DNA from: Paulinella micropora
Taxonomy: Eukaryota; Cercozoa; Imbricatea; Euglyphida; Paulinellidae
Length of the DNA: 64,000 nucleotides
Assembly: GCA_019918135.1 (NCBI GenBank)
Contig: WBZZ01006832.1
Location: forward strand, 5,001 to 69,000
Direction of reading: 5' to 3'
Below, piece by piece: positions 50,002 to 59,441 of this stretch. A program made the translations under genes and the position numbers. Every line of letters begins with the position of its first letter. Position 1 is the first letter of the stretch. The notes under the pieces were generated by a model, which worked only from the letters and a program-made list of their open reading frames with translations, was not told the origin of the DNA and ran no database searches.

Positions 50002-51169
50002 ATGGAGGGCTTGCTGGGCAAATGCCAGGATTCAAGAAAGCCCTCTTCCGGCCACCGGTCCAAAAAGAAACAAGGCCAGAACATGTTTGCCCAGAACGCC
50101 TCGAGTCTGCGTTACAAGACAGTGCCTTTAGAAAGTGAAGGTACAGAACCGCCAAGCACTGAAAAGACGCCCCAGTTCGTCTGCGCTGTTCTGCGCAAGT
50201 GGTTCAGGGCCTGGCTGCAGGAGCTCGCGTACTTCGCCAGGTGGAACCCCGTGTCGCTGTCACTGTCGCGCATCGCGTTCGTGGGCATCTACACTGCCAT
50301 ACTCACGTCGCTGTACCTGAGGGACAGCCTGCACATCCCCGGCATCAGCCCCACGGTGCCGAGCAGCATCCTGACGGCCGTGACTTTCTTTACTAGTTCG
50401 GTGTACGCCCGGGCCGAATCCCGGCGGACGCAGAACATCCGCGAATTCAACATGTTTCTCCAGGCGTTGATGTCCCTGGCCCTAGCTCTGCACTACCGCC
50501 TGGGCGGAACGCCGCAGGCTAGCCCGGGCGACAACGGCCGGGGCGACACACTAGAAACGGATTCCCGTAGAAAGGTCGCCGGTCTCATTGAGCAGCTGCA
50601 GCGCATCCTGGACACGCACATCGAGGCGGCCGAGAAAGGCCGGACCGCGAGCGACCACGCGTGCAAGCTAGACCTCCGTTGCGTGCGTGCCGAGTGCCGG
50701 TGCGCGGACGCGCTCAATAACATTAAACACGGCAACTGCACCCGGACCGCGATGCTTGGCGCACAGCTACAGCTGTCGCGGTTGCGTTTCGAGGTGTCCG
50801 AGCTGCCCGGTGATCAGGCGTGCTACTTCGAGCCCCTGCTGCTGGAGCTGGAGCAGTCCGTGCGCCGGGTGTCGGGGCACTACGTGCCCGAGATCTCGCG
50901 CGTCGTGACTATTTTTGCCTACACTTCGGTCTGGTATCTACCTGCCCTTTGCCCTCATCCCGACCACGCAGGGTTACATCTCCGTCCTGGCCACCTGCTT
51001 CTCGTCGGTCTTTGTGTGGGCCATCACGGAATCGGCCGGGGGGATCGATGACATTTACGCCCGCGAGGAGACCGTCAGCGACCACGACGTTCAGGGGTCC
51101 GTCCAATATACCAAGGATGTCTTGAACGAGATCCGGGGGGCCGAGCCCGAGGTTGTCTTTAAAAGTTAG
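50002..51169 (+). CDS. Membrane protein, weakly bestrophin-like
   Basis: ATG 50002 gives MEGLLGKCQDSRKPSSGHRS, a basic cytoplasmic start. Hydrophobic segments follow: LSRIAFVGIYTAILTSLY, SILTAVTFFTSSVYARAESR, MFLQALMSLALALHY, then a long helical cytoplasmic-type region (VAGLIEQLQRILDTHIEAAE, Cys-containing CKLDLRCVRAECRCADALNN) and a terminal pair of segments (YLPFALIPTTQGYISVLATC, SSVFVWAITESAGGIDDIYA). Paired N- and C-terminal membrane segments around a helical domain recall bestrophin/UPF0187 channels, but no hallmark motif confirms it. The last membrane segment is in a different frame, about one break. Confidence 0.4.
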
Positions 51170-51184
51170 CACCGAAAGGCTTTT

Positions 51185-51206
51185 TTTTATTAACAATGAA
51201 TAAAAA
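51185..51206. terminator. Shared bidirectional 3' signal
   Basis: TTTATT (minus AATAAA, 51186-51191) and AATAAA (plus, 51199-51204) lie together between the ends of two convergent genes, at 51169 and 51308. Confidence 0.5.
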
Positions 51207-51307
51207 AAAAAAGAAAACTGAGTGAGGAAAATCTCCCTGGCTTCTTCCAAAACGAAGCGCGCGGGGGAGACAAGGTCATCAAAAAAAAAGAAGCTCCTTT
51301 TTAAGAG

Positions 51308-51628
51308 TCACTGCGGGCGTGGCTGGCCGGCCGTGAGCGGGTGGTTGTCTAGGTTCGCTATTTTGGCTTCCAGCGTATTCAACCGCTGGGACAGATTTTC
51401 GGGCAGGCGCAGTTCTTGCAACGTCTGCCGTAACAGCATGAGGCTGTTCGAGACCTCCTGGAGCCTAGCAAAAAGATCTTGCATCAGGGAGTCCGTGAGC
51501 ACAGGCCGGTGGGCCGCTACGACGGGCGCGGCGGGCGCAGCGGGTGCGGCGGGCGCGGCGGGCGGATTGTAAGGTGGCTCGTAAACTTCCAGGGCCCCGG
51601 TCCTAAACTTGGACGCGTAGTCTGCCAT
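51308..51628 (-). CDS. Short coiled-coil protein
   Basis: A 106-residue intact frame from the ATG at 51628 (MADYASKFRTG). A short N-terminal part and a PAAPAAPAAPAAP linker precede a coiled coil (LFARLQEVSNSLMLLRQTLQ, LSQRLNTLEAKIANLDNH). Same layout as the small protein at 35417-35671: flexible Pro/Ala start followed by one amphipathic helix. Probably an oligomerising structural or adaptor protein. Confidence 0.55.
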   Translation of the reverse strand: MADYASKFRTGALEVYEPPYNPPAAPAAPAAPAAPVVAAHRPVLTDSLMQDLFARLQEVSNSLMLLRQTLQELRLPENLSQRLNTLEAKIANLDNHPLTAGQPRPQ

Positions 51629-53282
51629 TTGCTGCTGGTTCGATCCCAGACCAAACACAAAAAAGAAATTTGCGTGCCGGTATTTCTTTTTTCCGTGGGG
51701 TCGGCCGCGCGCGGGAGGGGAGGGGACGGGGGGGACAAATTTCCCCCGGGGCGGGCGCCACTCTGGGGGGGGGGGGGGCCGACCAGTCGCGACAGCTGCT
51801 GAAGAAGTGGAGGGGGGGGCCGACCAGCCGCGACAGCTGCTGAAGAAGTGGAGGGGGGGGGGGGGAAGCGAGAGAGAGAGAGAGCAGAGGGAGTGGGTGG
51901 GGGGGGGCTTCTCGGCTCGTGTGTGTGTTTCTTCCAGTCAGTTCCTCTTCCGCCTCCCCCCGTTATCCCTGCCTCTTCTTTTTGTGGTGCCCTTGGTTTT
52001 GATCTTTCAATTTGTTTTTTGATTTCTGCTGCTACACCCTCTTTTGTCATGACTTGAGTCCGAAATACATCTGGTCTGAGCCCTTGGATCCCTCTTTTCT
52101 TGATGTTTGGCGGATCCCATTTATATTCGCAGAGGATCAGGTCAAATCGACGAATCTGTTTCTTAGGCAATACTTCTAGTGTAAAGCAGTTGTCCAGCCA
52201 CACGATCTGCGCGTTCCAGTCTTGGCTGGCGCTGCTGGTAAGCGCGCAATGGGCGAGAGAGTCGACGTCTAGACAATCGGTGGTTCCGTAGGGCGTGCCG
52301 GGCAGGTCGGGCTGATTTGTTTTGTCTATGTAAAAAAACTCGTGATGTTCACGCTCGTTTCTACCTGGTCTTTGCATCAACGTCTCTTTCTCCCTTTTCC
52401 ACAAATCCGGGCGGCGTCTCTGCGTCCTTTGAAACAGCGTCGTATCAAACCGGCACAACGCCGCGCTGTAGTCCTTCACAGAAGATGGGCCAGGCGCTTT
52501 GAAATCGCAATTGGCTACTAGCGCAAAGCCGTACGGTGGAAAACGCACTACAAACAGTCTTGCGTTCGCCGCCACGACGACCCAAGGAAATTCCTCTTTT
52601 TGGTCATGGTTTCTGTACCAGTCTATTTGCACGCGTTCTTGGAACTGGCTGAAAACCTCATTCGGTAAAACTTTGCTAACTGGCTCAATTACATCTTCCC
52701 TTAAGGACTTTAGGTTTGTTGCAATGTTGCTTTTTTTGCCTGCTTTAGCACTGTTCGCAACCGTGAACAGGAGCGTGTGGCTCTCCCAGAACGGTAAGTG
52801 TCTGTCCCAATACTGCGTGTTTTGCCGCGCGCTCGTAAATAGATGCAGATAGTCCTGGAACATAAGCGGCAGACCGGTGATGGCGACAAACATGGTAGCT
52901 ACCCCTTGTAGCTTGGCTGCTTCTTTCTCCAGGCCTGCCAACAAACCAACGTCCTGTCGCAAATTTCCACAGCTAGGGATTACGAGAAGGCATCTATCTA
53001 CAACCGAAATGTCTTGGCCGCCCAAGCAATTTGTCCAACCGGGTTCTTGAGGGTCTGCCCAGTGTCGCGGCACCACGCGATTTTCGCCCTTTTGCGTCAG
53101 TGCCAGGTAGCCGTCCGGTAAACTTTGGTCTAGGCGCGCCAGCTCTTATTAATACCGTCGCTGTTTAGCAGCAAGACGAGCTGCGTGGCTTTGTTCCTGT
53201 GCTGTAGATCCACTAGTTCCAGGCTCAGGTCTAGCCTTTTGCGCTCGGGCACAAAGCCCGTTTCGTGCTCGTGAAATTTCAT
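51517..53282 (-). CDS. Hypothetical protein with proline-rich tail
   Basis: The likely start is the ATG at 53282 (MKFHEHETGF). The conserved-looking body includes ISVVDRCLLVIPSCGNLRQD, AKLQGVATMFVAITGLPLMF, QIDWYRNHDQKEEFPWVVVA, NIKKRGIQGLRPDVFRTQVM and WNAQIVWLDNCFTLEVLPKK. The last ~150 residues are a Pro/Ser-rich stretch coded by G/C tracts and overlap the neighbouring coiled-coil gene, so true translation probably ends before about 51900. The N-terminal part is in another frame, about one break. No family recognised. Confidence 0.45.
51777..51862. repeat. 41-bp direct repeat with G-runs
   Basis: GCCGACCAGTCGCGACAGCT followed by GCTGAAGAAGTGGAGG and a G-run occurs twice in tandem (about 51778 and 51819). 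Confidence 0.8.
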
Positions 53283-53773
53283 GCCAGGACAGATTTATTA
53301 AAACGGGTTCTAAAAAGAGTCAAACGCGGGGAGAAAAGCAAACACACGCGCGCTGAAATCTCCCCCCCCTTCCCATCCCAGAGGCCCCAAATCATTCGGA
53401 GGCAACACCCCCCAAGAGTTTTCGGGGTTCTGTACAGGCCCAAAAAAAAGCTAGCAGCCTTCGCAAGATGAGGATGTTGCGACTTGGGGGGGCAAAAGCC
53501 GCTTGTTGCCCCCCCCATCACACATTGTGCTCCACTTTCGAGCACAATTCGGGATGGGGGGGGGGGCCGGCCCCATTCTTTTTTTTGCGGAGGGGGGGGG
53601 CCGCAACACGCACGATACTTACGACAAGGCACCTTCAAGGACATTTTTTCAGATCAGCAACACACACCCACCCGCAAAAAAGACATCTACACACACACAC
53701 ACCCCGACAATCACACACAGCCTCGTTGGTGTGTACAGGCCCGACTGACTGCGCCTAGCCCTTAACCAAAAGC
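53283..53773. other. Divergent promoter region with hairpins
   Basis: No gene seen. It contains two hairpins (53486-53516 and 53524-53548), further C/G runs near 53553-53564 and 53591-53600, and a CA-rich stretch near 53658-53718 just before the next plus-strand gene. Confidence 0.6.
53486..53548. repeat. Pair of hairpins, one with G-run/C-run arms
   Basis: GGGGGGGCAA (53486-53495) pairs with TTGCCCCCCC (53507-53516). Directly after it, ATTGTGCTC (53524-53532) pairs perfectly with GAGCACAAT (53540-53548) around a 7-base loop. Confidence 0.75.
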
Positions 53774-55005
53774 ATGGAACCCTCCGCTGTACCTTTATCT
53801 CTCCCGCAATCTGCGCGCTTGGTATCGTCGGACTCAATTCTGTGCAGCCCTTGTTGAAATCCTTGCAGCAAGCCGCCGCTGCGAACCAGGCCGCCTGCCT
53901 CGAAGTGGTAATTGCTTGGAAACCAGCTCTCCTCCCGGAAGACCTCCCGCCGACGCCACACCCCTCGCACCTCTGGTTCGACGAACTGGAGGCGGGCCTC
54001 CGTACTTTCACTGGCCCCGAGTTCTACCTCAGCCTGTTCCGCTTCGCGGCCGCGACCGGCCTCCGCAACTCTGTCCTCGTGCGCCTGCCTACCGCCGAGC
54101 TGTTCCCGCACGTTCCGTCGCCGGAGCTCACCCGCGCCCTGTGCGGGCTCGGCGGACGCCGCGCGCTGGACGCTCTGCGGCCGTTCTTAAGGCAACCGCT
54201 GGACCGCAGGCTCGCCGAGGACTGTCCCTTAATCACCGGCTGCGTAATCATGAGCGACACTTTCGACGCGGGTGTGCGCCAGGCTGAGCCAGTTCGAGTT
54301 CCTGGCACGTTGTTCGGCAGCGGACGGTACCTTTGACGCTGGCGCCCTCCACCGGCAGCTGGAGCTGCACGGGACAATCTTGATTGTACCGAGGGCGCGC
54401 ACTACTGGCAGGTCCCGCCGCACGTCGCGTCACCGCGGTTCGTGCCCTTTGAAGTCTTGTACCAACTGCACAGACAACGCGGCATCAACCTGCGGAAGCT
54501 GTTTCGAACAAGTCAGGACCAGGACGGCGAGGCCGCGTGCGGCCTGCCGCTGCGCGCGCGCTACTGGTTTGCCAAGGCCTGGCTCGACGCGCGCGACAGG
54601 CAGGTGGCCCTGGGCTTCCTGGCAACTTCCGCGACCGGGTCACTGGGCGCGCCCCCGACGCCGGCCGTGCTGCGCCAGGTTCTGCTGGAGCTGCGATTCT
54701 TCGGAGAAACCCACGGCTGGCTGCGGGACGACCTGGCGGAGCCAAAGGAGCTGCCAGAGTACAGGCGCGCGCGCGAGGCTGCCGCCGGCCTAGAGCGCCT
54801 GCTGCGCCCGCTGAACGAGGACATTAAGCATCGAGCCCTTGCGCTGTCCGCGCAGTGGATCCCGTCGTTACTAGACGACTGCCTGCGGCGCGCCCTCAAG
54901 CACGTGCTGGGCTTCGTGCTGAACCCAGCCGACGCGCGCGGCAGTCGAGTGCGAACTCGCCAAGTACGAGGACAAACAGCGCCACAAGCGCCGCCGTACA
55001 ATTGA
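53774..55005 (+). CDS. Hypothetical helical protein
   Basis: ATG 53774 (MEPSAVPLSL) opens a coding-like stretch with segments such as SLQQAAAANQAACLEVVIAW, GPEFYLSLFRFAAATGLRNS, ELTRALCGLGGRRALDALRP, PFEVLYQLHRQRGINLRKLF, ARYWFAKAWLDARDRQVALG and HRALALSAQWIPSLLDDCLR. It reads like a helical-repeat protein; KAWLDARDRQVALGFL has an ankyrin- or HEAT-like feel, but I cannot assign it. The C-terminus is basic (GSRVRTRQVRGQTAPQ). Broken, about three breaks. Confidence 0.45.
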
Positions 55006-55082
55006 AGTAGCAACAGTGTCAGTGCAGGATTCGCTTTGTTCGTAGTTACAATCGGCCGTGTGTTTTCAAAGTTCTTTTTTTT

Positions 55083-55088
55083 AATAAA
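55083..55088 (+). terminator. AATAAA 3' signal
   Basis: AATAAA within TTTTTTTTAATAAAATATT, about 80 bases after the end of the plus-strand gene at 55005. Confidence 0.4.
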
Positions 55089-55233
55089 ATATTGCTACAT
55101 AGCCTTAAAGTGTTATGTTCCCAACTTTTTTTAAGTTTTTTCCAAACTTCAATCACCATTTCCCCCAAAAAAAAGAACAAGAAAGAAAGGAAAGTGCATG
55201 GAGAGAGAAGGACTGTCTCCACTGCTAGCTTCT

Positions 55234-56724
55234 CTAGTAGCGGTTGAGAGATTCTTGAGAAATCAGAGGGCCGAACTGTCGGCTTCCCACCTGAATAGGC
55301 TCGACCGCAGCCTGCCAGAGCCTGTGCCATCGCAGTATCGACCAAGCCGGCGCAGCCCCAGCAGAGGCCTTTGGCACCGTCGTCGCTGTGTGACCTTCTT
55401 CCTGCAGAACCCTGAAAGCCTCGCTTGCTTGCACGGTGGAGTAGAATTCGGTGAGTGCTTGGTTTAGTATCCCCATGCCTGGGAACGTCTCGGGGCATTT
55501 AGGGCAGCTTACTACACTCTTGAGGATGTAGTATAGGTAGACACAGGCGAAGTATTCGCCTTTGGGCGACGCGGGACGTTCTGGAGGGTTCACTGGCGAT
55601 GTGGGCTGGGACTTTGCAATTTCTTTGGCCTTTTTCCTGTTATAGGTATAACCTGTTCATGAGGAGGAAAGACCCAGCCCGACTTGAGCTCCTTTTCCGC
55701 TTGATAGTACGAGTCGATCTCGGCCATTAGCTCCAGGCTCCTGACAATGTTCTTGACGTCGCCGTGCTTAAAGGCGTCCCTGCCAAGCATGGCTTTACGC
55801 CAGTTAGGGTCTGCGCGTGCTGCTGGGGGTGCGCTGCACAGCAGCTGCAAGTAGTGCATTATAACTAACGGCCGCAGGTTTGCTTCTGCTTGTAACTTGG
55901 CTGGCAACGGATACACAAATCCGTGCTTGTTTAAGCTCTCCAGGCTCCGCTCTTTCTCTTCAGTTTCAAAGAACTCCAGGTCAGCATCGACGATCAGCGG
56001 GCGCAGATCTTTGCCTACCATGAGGTTGTTGTGGCTGACATCTGTCCAAACGAGTTTGGGCACCATCATAGCCGCCGGGCCTCCCTTTCGGTCGTGACAA
56101 ATGAACCTCTCGAGGGTCTCCTGGATTTCGACAGCTTTGATTCCGGCCAGACCGAGCGCTCGTTAGTGTTCGAGACAGGCGATCAACAAACTCTATGGTA
56201 ACAAACACCAGAGTATTCTCGTCCAGGTCTTCTTTAACTTTGAAACTAGACAGTCTTAAGGGGCCTACGTACCAATGAAAATCGCTTGCTGGCTTAACCT
56301 TTTTTGCAGCTAAAGATTTGGCATCTGCTTGCATGGCAGACAGAATTCTTTGGGCGGAAGACTCCGCCTCCTCGCCAGTCAGACTTCGGGGGGTCCACTG
56401 CCCATCAGAAGACGACCACGCACGTGTTACTACAGGAAGCATACAGAGTCGGACGGCCTGCCCTCGTACCAACATAACATGGTGGGACTGGCCTGAGGCT
56501 GTTCCTTCTATGAGCTGTCTTTGTTGCAGAGTTTCCAACTTCGAGACAGCGGCGAAGTAATCCGCAAAGCGCTCTTTCACTGACGCGTCTTCTTGCTCTT
56601 GCTTTATTCTTTCTTGCCAGTGATCATATTCGTCGTGGTAAAAGCCAAAAGGTTCTTTTTGAGCCCAGGAGGCTTCTGACGTCCATAGCGGTGGGGTCCT
56701 GTAATCTGGATTTGGCACGCTCAT
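55234..56724 (-). CDS. Protein-kinase-like protein C
   Basis: The start at 56724 is MSVPNPDYRTPPLWTSEASW. The N-terminal third is charged and helical (HDEYDHWQERIKQEQEDASV). Kinase-like strands follow (HHVMLVRGQAVRLCMLPVVT, FHWYVGPLRLSSFKV), a hinge-like LVFVTIEFVDRLSRTL, a catalytic-loop equivalent KLVWTDVSHNNLMVG and a metal-loop equivalent RPLIVDADLEFFE. It looks like a divergent or pseudo-kinase, not close to the PFYCL pair. Downstream, coding-like sequence with SCPKCPETFPGMGIL continues to ~55234 and may be its C-terminal zinc-knuckle part or a separate small gene. About one or two breaks. Confidence 0.45.
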
Positions 56725-56978
56725 GGGCCCCTCTTTAAAATACTACAGAGAAGGGACCCAACTAAAAAAAACAAGCCTCCCAAAGATTTTTTTAAAAGCC
56801 GATCTTCCATCCGCCCCCCTTCACCACTTTATCCAGCCCCCGCGAGCGCTCACTCAGAAAATAACTCAGCAGCCAGCCTGCTACCCCCCCCCCCGTGCGC
56901 GCGCCCAGCCGGACGTGAGCGGACGGGGGGGGGGTGGGGGCGCGAGACAGAGCAATTTTACACACACGCCCGCAAAGA

Positions 56979-58950
56979 TCAACAGCGCGCCACCGCCACG
57001 GCTACCGGCCAGGCGCTGAGGTTCTGCTTAAACGCGCAGGCAAAATCTAGCATGTTACTGGCGCGAGCGTCGGCGCGCACGCGCCAGCCGCTAAGGTCCC
57101 GGTTGAAGGCCGAGGCCTCGTAGAAGGCACAGACCAGGCTCGTCACGCGGCCTACGTCCCAGCCGCCAATGTCCCCGTTGAAGCTGCGCGCGCTCGAGAA
57201 CGTTCTGTACAACGACGTCACGGCCGTGGTGTTCCAGTACAAGGGCTGGTTGAACCTCCACGCGTCCGCGAGCAAAAACGCCAGCTCCCCGACAAACGGC
57301 ACGTCGTCCCAGTCGCGCAGGTCGCCCACCAGAATCTGTGCGTCGCTCAGAAACCACTGGAAGGCGTCCACGTAGCGCAGGGCCTGTGTGCCCGCGATTG
57401 GCGCGAGGTACGACAGGTACGACAGCGACGACCCCGCGCCGCAGAAAAAGAGCCGGTTGCGTTGCGCGTTCTGCCACACATAGCTGGGCTGGAACGACGA
57501 CTCCGCGGTGGTCAGGCTCACGTTGCCCCACGAGTGGATCGCCTGCACCCACAACATGTTGTAGCCCAGGTGGCGCAGCCCGTGCAACGCGCCGCGGATC
57601 CTGATCTGCACACGCGCGTGCACCGCGTACGCGCCCGAGGCCTTCGTGCAGGCAGCCACGCCCGGCGCTTGCACGCACGTCTGTACCGCCGAACCATCAC
57701 CCCAGTCGACCGTGAAGGTGTGCGCGGCCATCGCCACCACGGCCGGGTCCAGGTAGCTGAGCTCCGGCGCGCGCGGGCTCGGGTCGTACTCAGCAAATAC
57801 CGTCATGACGAAATCGGAGCCACACAGCGCCGCGCGGTCTGCCTCCCGCACGCGCGTGCCCGCAAAGGCCCACAGGCAAGCGCCCGCGCGGTCCGTCGCC
57901 GGGGGCAGGCGCGGCGCCCAGGCCGCCAGGCCGTACGTGTACTCGCTGGCGCCCTGCAACAAGTAGTCCCAGCGCTGCAGGCCGCTGACGTTCCAACTGC
58001 CCAGGTCCGCCACCCAAACGGTGGCGTGGTTGAAGGCGGCGGTCGCGTCCAGCAGCGACGCCGTCCGCCACAGCTCGACGCCCGGGAACGCAGAGGCGCC
58101 GGTGTCCGCGAACGCGAAGGCTACCGTCGTGACGGCCGACACGTCCCACAGGTTCAGCCCTGACCAGCAACCGCTGAGACTCCGCGAACACGTACGACAG
58201 CGTCGTGACGGCCGACGTGTCCAGCGCCCCGACGTCTAGTGCCAGCGCGGCCAGGCCGCTGAAGGACCGGTGCAGCGACGTGAGGCCGGCCGGCGCGGGC
58301 AGCGGCGCGACCCGCTCCAGTGCCGCCAGGTTCTGCAAATGTCTGCCCGCCGTCGGGTGCAGCTCGATACGGCCCCAGTCGTTAATTGCGACCAGCGACG
58401 TGCCCGCGGCTTCGGCGGGCTCGAAGGTGCCGCCCCCGCACGCACAGCACGCTTCGGCAGCACCTAGCCCGCCCAGCCCCGCGTACAGGTTGGTCGGAAA
58501 GCGCAGGCAGGCCTCCTCCGGCGGGCCATAGCGCAGCTCGCTCTCGATCGTCGCGCACGAACGCCCGGCCCTGTCGGTCCACACGGCCGGGTACTGGTTG
58601 TGGCAGCGCGAGCCGGGCGCGTACAGCATGCTCCAGCCCAGCGCTCTGCCCGTGATCTTGATCACGTAGAAGCCGCGGGCGGCGTAGGTGTACTGGCAGG
58701 GCAGGCCATCGTTGGTGCACTTGACATTGGTGGAGCCGTCGCCCCAGTCCACGTTGAAAGCCTGTTGCTGGCCCTGGCCGCCGCCGAGCGGCAGCACGTA
58801 CGTCGCGCCGGCGCTGGTGACGCTGACGTTCAGCAACGCCCGGCCCGTCTGCCCGCTCTGTGCGGCCGCGCACGTCGCCCAGCACAGCCAGAGCCCCCAG
58901 AGCTTAGTACAGTGTGCGGTCCGCCTCGTAAGGCACGCTCGGGCTGGCAT
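56979..58950 (-). CDS. BspA-like (DUF285) secreted surface protein 1
   Basis: The start at 58950 gives a signal peptide (TKLWGLWLCWATCAAAQ). A PKD-like beta domain follows (VTSAGATYVLPLGGG, FNVDWGDGST, GFYVIKITG), then a Cys-rich segment (AEACCACGGGTFEPAEAAG) and BspA-type leucine-rich repeats (TSLHRSFSGLAAL, LDTSAVTTLSYVFAES). A second VDWGDGSA unit and C-terminal DUF285 repeats (FNQPLYWNTTAVTSLYRTF, FNGDIGGWDVGRVTSLVCAF) complete it. Such proteins sit on cell or virion surfaces and bind partners. It looks broken, about one break. Paralog of, and divergent from, the gene at 59442. Confidence 0.7.
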
Positions 58951-59441
58951 TTAAGTTTCGGCCACCCCAAGCCAAGAACGGACGGGGTATGAGAAAAGAG
59001 GGGGGGGGGGGGAGAGGCCCCCTCCCATTTTTCTTGGCCTGGGGGGGGCCCGCGTGCCCCCCTGGTGGCCAAGAAAAAGAGTGGTGGAGGGAATGGGAGA
59101 ATCACGGCAAAAACGAGGGGGTATGGGATTTCCGGGGGGGAAAGGGCGGGGGGGGGGGAGTTTCTTTGACATGCGGGCCAGAGTGTGAGGGTAAAAGGGG
59201 AGAGTGTGAAGGGTAAAAGAGGGGGGGGGGAGGGGGGTGTGCAGAGGTTGTTTTTTTAGAGGTGCGAGTATGGCAAAAGCTCTCTTTGACAAAGCACCCA
59301 AAAATACATAAACCTAAACAGAAAAATCTTTGCAGCGACCCTCCCCCACCAAAGCTTGGAGGTGTGCCATTTTTTCTCTCTTAGCTAAGTCCTTTTCCCT
59401 CCCGAAAACAAACACACGGACAAAAAAACTAGCAGCCGACG
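58951..59441. other. Shared upstream region of the two BspA-like genes
   Basis: No gene seen. Several G-runs (near 59001-59014, 59041-59049, 59149-59158, 59222-59237) on the plus strand. No clear TATA element. Confidence 0.5.

Noticed and set aside
51600-51660. tRNA-like GGTTCGATCCC T-arm
   Set aside because: A 4-bp stem with a 7-base loop is present, but no matching acceptor stem, D-arm or anticodon arm lies upstream.
57462-58163. Plus-strand 233-residue frame inside the BspA-like gene
   Set aside because: Antisense shadow of a GC-rich gene; Arg/Ala/Gly-rich with no domain.
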